From Combretum micranthum (Eukaryota > Streptophyta > Magnoliopsida > Myrtales > Combretaceae), in NCBI GenBank assembly GCA_024138025.1, contig JAMXBD010001246.1, forward strand, positions 310,001-374,000: a DNA stretch of 64,000 bases. Direction: 5' to 3'. The notes beneath the pieces are model-generated. The model saw nothing but the letters and a program-made list of their open reading frames with translations, made no database searches and was not told the origin of the DNA. The translations under genes were made by a program, and so were the position numbers. Of the stretch, positions 22,709 to 32,515 are shown in pieces (position 1 is the stretch's first letter; each line of letters begins with the position of its first letter).

Positions 22709-22901
22709 GTAAGGGTTGAATTCATGAAGCGTTTTTATGTTTTGTTTCTTTTTATCAGTTGCTCAAATAAAATGTACTCCATGAGTTATATTCATTAACG
22801 AAATTTCTTTGTTTCTTTTCTATGTTATCTCTTTTATCCATACCATCACTATCTTTGTTCCCTCACTTTTCTTCCTTTTTCTTTATCTTGCTTTTATTCA
22901 G
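22709..22901 (+). other. Putative intron between protease and RT
   Basis: The donor TGA|GTAAGG (GT at 22,709) and a strong pyrimidine tract followed by TTTTATTCAG (AG at 22,900-22,901) bound 193 bp of T-rich, non-coding DNA with no Tat protein homology. Ogre elements are known for an intron exactly between pro and rt, so position and signals agree. The splice itself is inferred. Confidence 0.6.
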
Positions 22902-23019
22902 ATATGATGATAATGCTGAAAGTAAGGGATATGCGCTAATAGATAAGGTGATATTAGTGATCACACTGGGATAGAGAAAAGTTGACAAAAATATGAATAA
23001 GATAGAATTGAGATCAGTG

Positions 23020-24010
23020 AGCCCGCAGAAGTAGTAAATGTTGAAACTGAAGAAGAACCTAAAAATTTGAAAATAGGCACCACCTTATCCACTGAACAAC
23101 GAGAAAGATTGATAAAATTATTGACTGATTACTTAGATGTGTTTGCATGGTCCTATGAAGATATGCTTGGTTTAGATACCTCTATAGTGGTTCATAAATT
23201 ACCGAATAAAGCAGATATCAAACCAAAGAAGCAAAAATTAAGGTGATTTAGACCAGATATCTTGCTTAAGATTAAAGAAGAAGTGAAGAAATTATTAAAA
23301 ATCGGTTTTATAGAGGTATCCGATTATCTTGAATGGGTGGCCAATGTGGTCCCGGTACTTAAAAAGAATGGAAAGGTTAGAGTTTGTGTAGACTTTCGTG
23401 ATCTAAACCAAGCTACGCCCAAAGATAATTTCCCTTTACCTCACATAGATGTCTTGGTGGATAATACAGCTGGAAACCATCTATTTTCATACATGGATGG
23501 CTTTTCGAGATACAATCAGATTAAAATGGTAGAAGAAGATAAAACCAAGACAACCTTTATTACTATTTGGGGAACATTCTGTTACAAAGTCATGCCTTTC
23601 GGCCTTAAAAACATTGGGGCAACATATCAAAGGGCGATTGTTACTTTATTTCATGACATGATGCATCAAGAAGTCGAAGTATATGTGGATGATATGATTA
23701 CTAAGTCTAAGGAAGATTAGGATCATGTGGAAATATTAAGGAGATTATTTGATAGATTACGGAAGTTCCATCTTAAGCTGAATCTTGAGAAGTGTACGTT
23801 TGGCGTGACCTCAGGGAAGTTACTGTGATTCGTAGTCAGTCAGCAAGAAATAGAAGTTGATCCGGATAAGGTTAAAGCCATACTTGAATTGCCTCCTCCG
23901 AAGATGATTAAAGAGGCTAGGGGCATATTAGGACGCTTGAACTACATTGCTCGGTTCATATCACAATTAACCGACAAATGTCGCCCTCTATTCAAGTTTT
24001 GAGGAAAAAT
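23020..24010 (+). pseudogene. Reverse transcriptase of the Tat/Ogre-type element
   Basis: This enzyme copied the element RNA into DNA. The N-terminal lead-in is VVNVETEEEPKNLKIGT, DVFAWSYEDMLGLDT and VVHKLPNKADIKPKKQKLR (about 23,030-23,245), where a TGA replaces the expected Arg of RRFRPD-type text. The core at 23,262-23,720 contains VPVLKKNGKVRVCVDFRDLN, FPLPHIDVLVDNTAG, a FSYMDGFSRYNQI catalytic Asp and the YVDDM box with the catalytic Asp pair. A TAG at 23,718 separates this from LRKFHLKLNLEKCTFGV and GRLNYIARFISQLTDKCRPL. The catalytic residues remain; the gene is dead through nonsense and frameshift changes. Confidence 0.92.
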
Positions 24011-24500
24011 GCAGCTATCCATTGGGATAAAGATTGTCAAGAAGCATTTGATGAAATTAAGCAATATCTAATGAATCCACCATTGTTAGTAGCACCAACA
24101 CCTGGTCGTCTTTTCCTATTTGACAGTACTTCCTGAATCAATGGGAGGTATGCTTGGACAGAAAGATGAAGATGGGAAAGAATGGCTATTTACTATTTGA
24201 GTAAGAAATTCACTGAAGGTGAACAGAAGTATACTGAAGTGGAAAGAATTGTGCCATGGTGTGGATCATGCACAGACTTAGACAATATACATTGTATTAT
24301 TCTATAGAGCTTTACACGAAACATGACCCTTTGAAGTATCTGGCTAGAAACCAGGACTGATTGGGAGAATTTCCAAGTGGCAAATGCTGTTATCAGAATT
24401 TGATATCACTTATGTGAATCAGAACTCAGTTAAAGGTCAGGCGCTTGTAGATCAGCTGGCTGAAAACCCAGTTGAAGATAATGTGATTGATGGAGAAGTT
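24011..24500 (+). pseudogene. Ty3-type RNase H domain of the Tat/Ogre-type element
   Basis: It follows RT directly. Pieces in shifting frames are IHWDKDCQEAFDEIKQYL, LPESMGGMLGQKDEDGKE, AIYYLSKKFTEGEQKYTEVE, HRLRQYTLYYS and KHDPLKYL, then QMLLSEFDITYVNQNSVKGQ and ALVDQLAENP. This is the standard retroelement RNase H plus its connection. There are at least three frameshifts. Confidence 0.82.
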
Positions 24501-24539
24501 CAATTTCCATGAAAGCATATTGCTGGCAGATTCGGATAA

Positions 24540-24945
24540 AGAATCAGAACAGTTCACCCTAAATGGAAGTTGTACTTTGATGGAGCAGCTAATGTATGTG
24601 GATGTGGAATTGGGGCAGTCTTAATATCACCAGATGGTAATCAATACCCGCTTCGGCAAGATTGACGTTCCCTTATACTAATAATGTGGCAGAATGGCTT
24701 GCATCATGGGTCTCAAGATGGCACTTGACATGGAGATAGATGATCTTGAAGTATATGGAGACTCCTCTCTCATCATCTTTCAAACACGGAGAATATAAGA
24801 CGAAGGATGCAAAATTGGTGCCTTATCACCAACATTTACTAGAATTGGCACAAAAATTCAAAGAAATATCATTTACTTATATGCCAAGAAACCAAAACCA
24901 GTTCGGATGCATTAGCCACATTAGCATCTATGATTCAGATCACTG
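24540..24945 (+). pseudogene. Second, archaeal-type RNase H (aRNH) domain
   Basis: WKLYFDGAANVCGCGIGAVL (Asp of the YFDGA box), NNVAEWLACIMGLKMALDME (Glu) and LEVYGDSSLII (Asp) keep the three catalytic acidic positions of an RNase HI-like fold. A second RNase H between the first one and integrase is the diagnostic acquisition of the Tat clade. Two frameshifts break the frame, within 24,640-24,740. Confidence 0.85.
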
Positions 24946-25099
24946 ATGGAGTTGAGATCCAACCTTTAAAGATTCGCATTGAGGAGGAACCGACATTTTG
25001 CTTGAATACCGAGGAAGTCCTAAAGAAAGATCCCTGGTATGCTAATATCAAAGAATTCCTCCAAGATGGCAAATACCCTAAAAAGCCTCAACAAAGGAG

Positions 25100-26269
25100 C
25101 AAAAAACGCTAAGACTTAGCAGCTCATTTCATGCTCAGTGGTAATACATTATACAAAAAATCATTTGATACTACTCTCTTGAGATGTGTAGATGAGGGGA
25201 AGCAGAAATGTTGATGAAGGAAGTCCATGAAGGGATATGTGGACCTCACATGAATGGATATATGCTAGCTAAAAAGATTATGAGGATGGGTTATTTTTGG
25301 ATAACTATGGAATCAGATTGTATCAAACACGTGAGACATTGTCACTTGATATATTCCAATAAGATAAATGCTCCTCCCAAGAATGCAATTGCAATCTTCA
25401 CCTTGGCCCTTCTCGATGTGGGGTATGGATATGATAGGGCCAATTTCGCCAAAAGCTCAAATGGTCACCGATTTATATTAGTGGCGATCGACTACTTTAC
25501 CAAGTGGGTTGAAGCATTCTCGTACGCTAATGGTACCAAATGAGTAGTTGTCAAATTCATCAAGAGAGATATCATAGCCAGATATGGAGTCCCTGATACA
25601 GTCATTACAGACAACGATACCAATTTGAATAACAAATTAATGTCTGAATTATGCCAAAAATTTGGAATCAAACATCAGAACTCTACCCCATATCGACCTC
25701 AGATGAATGGGGCAGTTGAAGCGGCCAACAAGAACATCAGGAAAATAATAGAGAAAATGGCTATCACTTACAAAGACTGGCATGAGATGCTACCCTTTGC
25801 ATTCATGGCCTACTGAACATCTATCAGAGTATCAACAGGGGCAACCCCCTATTCATTAGTCTATGGCACAGAAGTAGTTTTGCCAATTGAAGTTGAAATT
25901 CCATCACTCAAAATATTAGCAGAAACCGAATTAGATGAAGCTAAATGGGTAAGAAACAGGATTGATCAGTTGAATCTCATTTATGAAAGGAGGATGACTG
26001 CTTTATATCATGGCCAGCTTTACCAACAAAGAATGGCTCAAGCATTTAATAAGAAAGTTCACCCGAGAAAATTCAAAGAAGGAGACTTAGTCTTGAGAAA
26101 AGTGCTCCCGAATGTTCAAGATCCTAAAGGAAAATTTACTCCTAATTATGAAGGACCATATGTAGTGAAGAAAGTATTGCCCGGTGATGCATTAATTTTG
26201 ATTAGAATGGATAGTCCAGATTTGAAAGACTCTGTAAATTCTAATGCGGTCAAGTTGTACTACTCTTGA
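25100..26269 (+). pseudogene. Integrase of the Tat/Ogre-type element
   Basis: The N-terminal zinc-binding part is HEGICGPH...DCIKHVRHC (25,208-25,370). The usual C-x2-C is damaged: after the first Cys-His the text goes straight to LIYSNK, as if about two codons were missing. The catalytic core keeps D-D-E: ILVAIDYFTKWVEAF, DTVITDNDTNLNN and MNGAVEAANKNIRKIIEKMA. The C-terminal part contains FKEGDLVLRKVLP, GKFTPNYEGPYVVKKVLPGD and NAVKLYYS, ending at 26,269. In-frame TGA codons occur after ANGTK (25,541) and FMAY (25,814-25,816), the second at a position where relatives have Arg (CGA to TGA). Confidence 0.9.
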
Positions 26270-26648
26270 GAAATTAATGAGAATTCTATCAAGTTCAGAA
26301 AATTTGCTGACTACTTTGTTTATGTGTGATCTAATTTTTGTTATCTATCAATAAAAAGATATCTCTGGCGATCTCCAATCATCAGATCGGTCATTGACCA
26401 TTCACCTTAATTGATAAGTTCTCTTTCATCCTTATATCTTCCAAACACTTAAAACACCTGTGTATTGTGAAAGAGAGGTTTGAGTAATTGATAAAGTTAT
26501 AAAAACATGTTAATACTTTGTGATTTGATCTTTCTTAAAGAAATGCCTATTTCAGGGGAATAACTAAAAGTCAATAAGTTCAAGCTGCAAAGTAAGGAAC
26601 ACTTTAAGAATCATCTCTTTGTTTCCGTGATCAAGACTAAAAAAGAGA

Positions 26649-26680
26649 GGGGGGGGGGGGAGGGGGGGGGGGGGAGAGGG
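26649..26680 (+). repeat. G-rich run with G-quadruplex potential
   Basis: Two G-runs of 12 and 13 bases separated by one A, then AGAGGG. It is the most G-rich stretch in this AT-rich window. Homopolymer length may be unreliable. Confidence 0.85.
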
Positions 26681-27058
26681 TGTGGTGTTCGGTTCCGTTT
26701 ACCATCAAGAGACAAACATGGATACTCAATTCAAAGGATAGCCACTATGAATGCATTCTAGCCTGACGAAGTTACCTAGTAATGAGCAGACTTCACCAAC
26801 TGGTCTAACTAGTTTAAAGCTTTTATAAGAATCTGGTAAGTTTTTTTTTTTTTTTAAAAGAAAGAGAATGAATAAATACATTGCTAGGATTAAGCTTTTC
26901 AGGAAATTAGCTCTAGAAGCCACTTAAAGCAATAGGAAATCAAGAGCTCAAGACATGAGATTTGCTACTTGGGGATTAGAACATGAGACCCAGTTCAAGA
27001 GGGGTTTCAGAACATGAAGCATCTTCGCAGAACATGTGAAATGTTTCAAGAGTCTTTT

Positions 27059-27425
27059 CAAGCTTAAGGATCGCTAGCTCGGTGGAGTGCCCTCCTTCTT
27101 TTCTTTCAAGCTTAAGGATCACTAGCTCGGTGGAGTGCCTTCCTTCTTTTCTTTCAAGCTTAAGGATCGTTAGCTCGGTGGAGCATCTTCCTTCTTTTCT
27201 TTCAAGCTTAAGGATCGCTAGCTCGGTGGAACGCCTTCCTTCTTTTCAAGCTTAAGGATCGCTAGCTCGGTGGAGCACCCTCCTTCTTTTCAAGCTTAAA
27301 TATCGCTAGCTCAGTGGAGCGTCTTCCTTCTTTTCAAGCTTAAAGATCGCTAGCTCAGAGGAGCGTCTTCCTCCTTTTCAAGCTTAAGGATCGCTAACTC
27401 AGAGGAGTGCCATGCTTCTCTTCAC
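27059..27425 (+). repeat. Minisatellite, eight units of 48 then 44 bp
   Basis: Units start with CAAGCTTAA at 27,059, 27,107, 27,155, 27,203, 27,247, 27,291, 27,335 and 27,379. Each continues 'gatcgctagctcggtggag', then a pyrimidine-rich 'ccttccttctttt'. The first three spacings are 48 bp and the next four 44 bp; the difference is an extra CTTT-type tetranucleotide at the junction. Later units change CTCGG to CTCAG. It lies inside the element, between integrase and PPT. Confidence 0.95.
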
Positions 27426-27584
27426 GAACATAAATCGTCTCTGCTTAAGAAGCGACCCGGTTCAAGGAGCATATCAGAACATGAAAATCTTTCACCCCGC
27501 TCAAGAAGTAGGAGTTCTAAATAAGTTGATGTCAAAATGAGCTCTATTTTATCCTTGTGATAAGTTTTTGACAAATCTCACCAC

Positions 27585-27597
27585 AAAGAGGGGCAGC
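27585..27597 (+). other. Polypurine tract of the Tat/Ogre-type element
   Basis: AAAGAGGGGCAGC lies immediately before the 3' LTR. It is the expected plus-strand primer. Confidence 0.8.
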
Positions 27598-29612
27598 TAT
27601 AGACACCTCATTTTGACAATTTATTTTTGTCAATTTGTTAATAATTAAATATTAATATTAGTGTAAATATGGCTAAATTAAAGGATTTTTTGCATTATGA
27701 TTAGAAATAAAAATTAGGAAAAATAAATAAAATTAAAGGAAATAAATATAATGGATGTATATAATATAGTTTTATAATCTGAAAAAAAAATTTACAATTC
27801 ATCTTCTTCTTCGTTGAGCAGCCCAACCGACCCACTTTGAGCCCATTTTCGGCTCACTTCCGGATCTTTTTTCTAATGAACGAAGACAGATTTTGAAACT
27901 AGGCATGGAATAGTTTATTTTGGTATAAAAATCACATGTTTTCATCAATAATTAGTCTTTCAAATCCAGACTTCAAATTTGGAAAAAACTCGTTTTTGGT
28001 ACTTTCCTAAAAAATTCAAAAACGTGTGAAAGTTATTTTTTACGCAATTTAATGATTTGGAACATTATAATATGGGAGGTACACGTCATTTATTGCGTTT
28101 AATTGGAAAGTTACATCGGTTTTGACTTGGATTATTCAAATTTTGCCCAAAACGTGTTTGACAAGCCTTAGGTCCGGATTGATTGATTAGGAAGGTTTTG
28201 GTCGAATTAAAAATACCCTCCTCATCTTTTGTTTTGTAAGGAGGAAGGTCTGATTTCTTAAAATTCTGTCCAATTTAATTTTAATTCGAATTTTTATTCT
28301 TAAGTGGTTCTTGGTTTAGGGTTCTCAATTCTAATCGTCAAATTTCTTGTCTTACAGGGAAAATTAGAACAATTAATTTACATTGATTTATTCGGAATTA
28401 TGAGGACTTCAAAAGCCCTTAATCAATTATTTCCCATCCTTGTCGATCTACATTCGTTGGTCGTCCACTGCCACGTCATCGTCGACCCTCCACCGTTGTT
28501 GCTGCCATCACCGAACTACTCTTGGTCATCATTGTCGTCGATCCTGGTTGTCATGAGTCGTCCTTTGTTCATCTGCTCGTCGATCCTCTTTACGTTGTCG
28601 TGGTCTTCATCCCTGGTCGTCTTCAATTCCTGCACGTAAAGCCATCTTCATCTAGATAAGTTTTCCTTATCATATATGTGTATATGTGTATATTATATAA
28701 TAATAATATAATAATAGATTATATGTAATTAGTAATAAATATATGTTTTCACATAAATAGATTAATAAGCGAAATTAGTTGAAGTTTTAATAACATTAAT
28801 CATAATAATATTTGTTTGATGTTAATATATGATAATAGTGTGAAGTTTGTGTTTATAAATAATTGTGATAGTTTTACATAAGTTTTTGTAATGATTGATA
28901 TTATGATGATTTGTTTGTTTTAAAAAAAAATCGTTTTGACACCTAGAAAAATTTGATTTTTATAAATTTGTTCAAAATTAATTTGATAGATTTAAGAATC
29001 ACATAAAATTATATAACTTTTTATTAAATCATAAAACTTAATGAACTTAAAGTGATAAGATTTCAAAATACTAAAATTAGCCAACAAACTAAATTTTTCT
29101 TGAAGAATTACGTATGGTCTGATCCCGATTAGCGGGTACGTAGGCACCTAAATGGGCGACTCAAAATATGTAAAAAAGTTCTTTTTTGTGATTTTGTTTG
29201 TTTCTCTTAGTTTAAGTAAATTTGTACATATTTGTAAATAGTTAGAGCCTTGTAAATAGTTTAGATTTTGAAATTAAGGTTTAAAAGAAAGCAATTCAAA
29301 ATTGGAAAGCTAAAGTGGTAACCATTTAGGTTTTAATAGGTTAGCCCCCGGACTCAAGTTAATTTCTAGTTCTCATTTTCAAAACGATTTTTTTCGCGGA
29401 TCAGTAGCAAAATAGAAATCAACCTACCCATTGGTTTTGGTTTATTATTTTTCTCGACTTTTAGAGTGGCGACTTCAAAATATTTTCAAAATTCAAAATT
29501 CAAAATTTTCTTTAATTCTTAGTCGATGATTCGTATTGAATGGGTTAGGGTTTAGTACGAATTGGATTAAAGGAAATCGAACCGGAAATCAAAATTAAAC
29601 TCAGGCTCGACA
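27598..29612 (+). repeat. 3' LTR of the Tat/Ogre-type element
   Basis: Starts TATAGACACC (the 5' LTR has TGTAGACACC, so the terminal TG has become TA) and ends ...CTCGACA, 2015 bp. It aligns along its length with 15,513-17,471, with substitutions and small indels throughout. The LTR splice donor seen at 16,541 is mutated here. Confidence 0.93.
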
Positions 29613-32249
29613 ATCATCATATTTAGATAGTTAAAATATTGTGTTTTAATTTTTAAGGAAACTACAAATGTTGATTGGTTTTCATTATTTCACTTTTGTA
29701 AATGGCTCCATACTAGTGATACGAGATACTGAAATGAAGAATTCCTAAATAGAACCATATTCATTTTTATGTTTTTCTCAAGGTTGTATCTTTTTATTTT
29801 ACTAGTTGACTTGAAAAAATTGTTAATGTTAATTTTGACTTTATATTTTAAAATTAAATAGTATTAGGTTTTTTTTTTCTAATTTTTTCCTATTTGACAA
29901 GGCTAGGAAAAGCTTTTGCTCCATTATTTTTTTTTCCTATTCCATTTTCCCCGCCATAAAAAAAAAAAATTAAGTAATGTTTTGGAGATGTGAAGCATTT
30001 ATAAATTAGCTAATTAATTTTTAGGGTTGAATGAAGAAAGCGAAAATAATAAAATATTAATAAAGAAGGAGAAAAAGAAAACTATTATGATTATATTTAA
30101 GATTGACTATAAAATAAACCAATAAGAAAGATAGTATTAATGTAGAGTTGTTGATGGAGAGTGTTGCTAGCATTTCTCACCAAAATAATAGTAAAACATC
30201 TATTATACTCCTATTATAAAGTAAATATTTACTACATTTATTATAGATAGAGATAAGTTTAGGGATATGCAATTTTCAAAAATATGGTAAAATAAACCGT
30301 GGAATAGTGATTCATGAGATGAAGATATCAATTGACCTTTAGTTTTTAAAATACAACTAAGTATCATAATAGTAAATACATGTGAAAAAAAATGAGAAAA
30401 TGGAATAGCCATTCATTCCATGTCAACTTGCACTCAATGTTTTGAAATATCAAATCTGATCTGAAAAGAAGAAAAAAAAAAAAAAATCTTCTTATGGAAT
30501 GTGGACCAAATTTCCAAACAGATCATCCCTCCTATAAGACAAACTAAAATAGCATTCAAAATCGCAACATGAGTTTTGCATTTTTTTTTTTTTTCAATTT
30601 CATAATCAAAGTTTGACATTGTTAAGAAAATTGTACGTAAATGAAAATCTACTTTTCAAATTTTTATATCAGAATTTTGAAACTACTAAATCTTATATTA
30701 TCTTATTTTACGACTACTAATTATAATAATCTTTAAAAAAATATTATGATAAATATTTATCGATAAAAAAATACAAATATAAATAAACGATATATGTATT
30801 TAGCAAATATATTTTTAATAAAAATATATCATTTAACAATAATAATATTAAAAATCTAAAACTCATATACTATTTTCCCATTTCCCCTCTACCTCGTCGC
30901 ATGGAGTTAGCTCCAAGTTGACTACCAAGCTTTATGGCACCAGGTGATTAAGAACTGCAAGTGCAAGTTGTAGCCTACTGCATTGCCACATTCATGAAGT
31001 TTATATGCATTTTCGCCATGTGGGGGTTCTGTAAGGGATAAAAATTGCATCGTCCACTTCCCCATCAAAGCTTATTCAGACAGTAATACTTTTTTTAAAA
31101 ATGATTTCCCCGACACATGAAGGCACAAATTCCCCAGTAACCTATCAACATGTATATAGCTACCAGTGCATGCATCTTCACGACCAGCTTATTATATAAT
31201 TACCCGTGAACTTCTATTTTGGTTGGTTAGACGATTTAGTTAATTTTAGTCCAATCTTGATAGAGATAGCTTTAATTGAGTATGATCCACTACTTTGGCA
31301 AGCTTGAAAGCTTTTATTTGTAAAATTAATCACACACACATATATATATATATATATATTGTCCCCCAGATCATGCAACTTAGAAGTGGACAGTTTAACT
31401 GTTGATTCGTGAAGTGGCAACTCCAATATGCTAATTTATATTATTTAAATTTTAAATATTAAGTTGATCCATTCAAAGGATAGTAGTTATTCTTTGTATA
31501 TTTTTGACAGAGAATATATAATTTAAATATGATGTTTGTAGATGCATGCATTGTCTACTTTTGATTCCTGCCTTAACCAATGCAAATTTAAAAGTAAAAT
31601 CATCAGAATATTTTAATTGATTGTAAGAGTTATCCTGTTTTGTTGATCTAAGAAACAAGTTGCTGCTTTGCTCCAGTCAATGCACAGTTAAATATTGTCC
31701 TCGAATCTCATTTTGCCATTGGTGCGAAAGCACTAAGGCGTGTAATAATTTGGGCCACATTGTGTGCAGCATTTTTGGTGCCGGATCAATATATCTATAT
31801 ATCAAAATTTAGAGGTATTATTTATAATTTTAAGAATATCTAAGTATTGATCAAAATTTAACAGGTTATTTGTAAATCCTCTTAAGAAATAAAATTGTAA
31901 TTTTAAACCTTTTAACTCTTGGATCTATGTCCTTATCCCAAATTCATAAATAGTGATTCCATTTGAGAATTTAATTACAATATATCTAGTAGTTGTGGGG
32001 TATGTATGGGTGGTGAAACCCTAAATTGTCTACTTTAGCCAATTGTATGAAAGTCAATTTATTTTTTAGTTGATTTTTCAAATTTTGAAATGATTATTAA
32101 ATTTGAATCAACAACCAACTAATCAATTAAAGTTTATTTAGCGGATATAATACGCCATGTGTTATGTATATGTGGTGTGTAAATACCAATAAAATATCAA
32201 CGTATGTAACTGTAGGATATAATTGTTTCGAAAACTATCATTTCTTTTT
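29613..32249. other. AT-rich non-coding DNA
   Basis: No gene recognised. It contains several T- and A-runs and a (CA)n(TA)n microsatellite at 31,331-31,359. The stretch 30,890-31,080 is less AT-rich and might be a decayed exon or promoter, but I see no protein match. Confidence 0.4.
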
Positions 32250-32515
32250 AGGGTAAAATTCACGAACAGTACATGGATTTTAGCAAAATATGTAATTAGG
32301 TATCTAAATTTTAAAATTGATCAATTTAGTACCAAAAAAATCTTTTGTATACTAACAATACTTCGTAATATTGGTTAACATGCACAACAAGCTTTTAGCT
32401 ATTAAATTGATCAATTTCAAAATTCAAATACAAATCGACGAATTTTAAAATTATGGTATCTAAATGCATGTTTTGATAAAAATTTAGGTACCATTTGCAT
32501 CATTTATGCCTTTAT
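32250..32515. repeat. MITE-like repeat with imperfect inverted halves
   Basis: The left half, 'gggtaaaattcacgaacagtacatgg' followed by 'taggtatctaaattttaaaattgatcaatttagtacc', is mirrored by the right half, 'aattttaaaatt' then 'aatttaggtaccatttgcatcatttatgcc'. Non-coding. Confidence 0.45.

Larger units (their letters stand above)
26270..27597 (+). other. Long 3' region of the Tat/Ogre-type element
   Basis: Non-coding DNA between integrase and the PPT. It holds a G-run (26,649-26,680), degenerate repeats of 'gaacatga' phrases (26,985-27,045 and 27,480), and the 44/48-bp tandem array. Long untranslated 3' regions with tandem repeats are typical of Ogre-like elements. Confidence 0.75.
15513..29612 (+). 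mobile_element. Ty3/gypsy LTR retrotransposon, Tat/Ogre-type, full length but degenerate
   Basis: A 14.1-kb element with 2-kb LTRs (15,513-17,471 and 27,598-29,612), tRNA-Arg PBS, extra ORF1, gag, protease, putative intron, RT, RNase H, a second archaeal-type RNase H, integrase, long 3' region and PPT. The RT-RH-aRH-INT order and the extra ORF before gag are hallmarks of the Tat clade, especially Ogre-like members. Many stops and frameshifts show it is inactive. In the first roughly 185 aligned LTR bases I count 8 substitutions and one indel, so it is much older than the copia element at 40 kb. The flanking pentamers (ACTAT left, ATCAT right) do not match exactly, so the target duplication has decayed or a boundary is off by a few bases. 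Confidence 0.92.

Noticed and set aside
27059..27425. CRISPR array
   Set aside because: The units are contiguous near-identical tandem repeats without unique spacers, in a plant retroelement.
30434..30619. Short minus-strand frame with possible membrane segments
   Set aside because: Composition follows T/A runs; no gene context.
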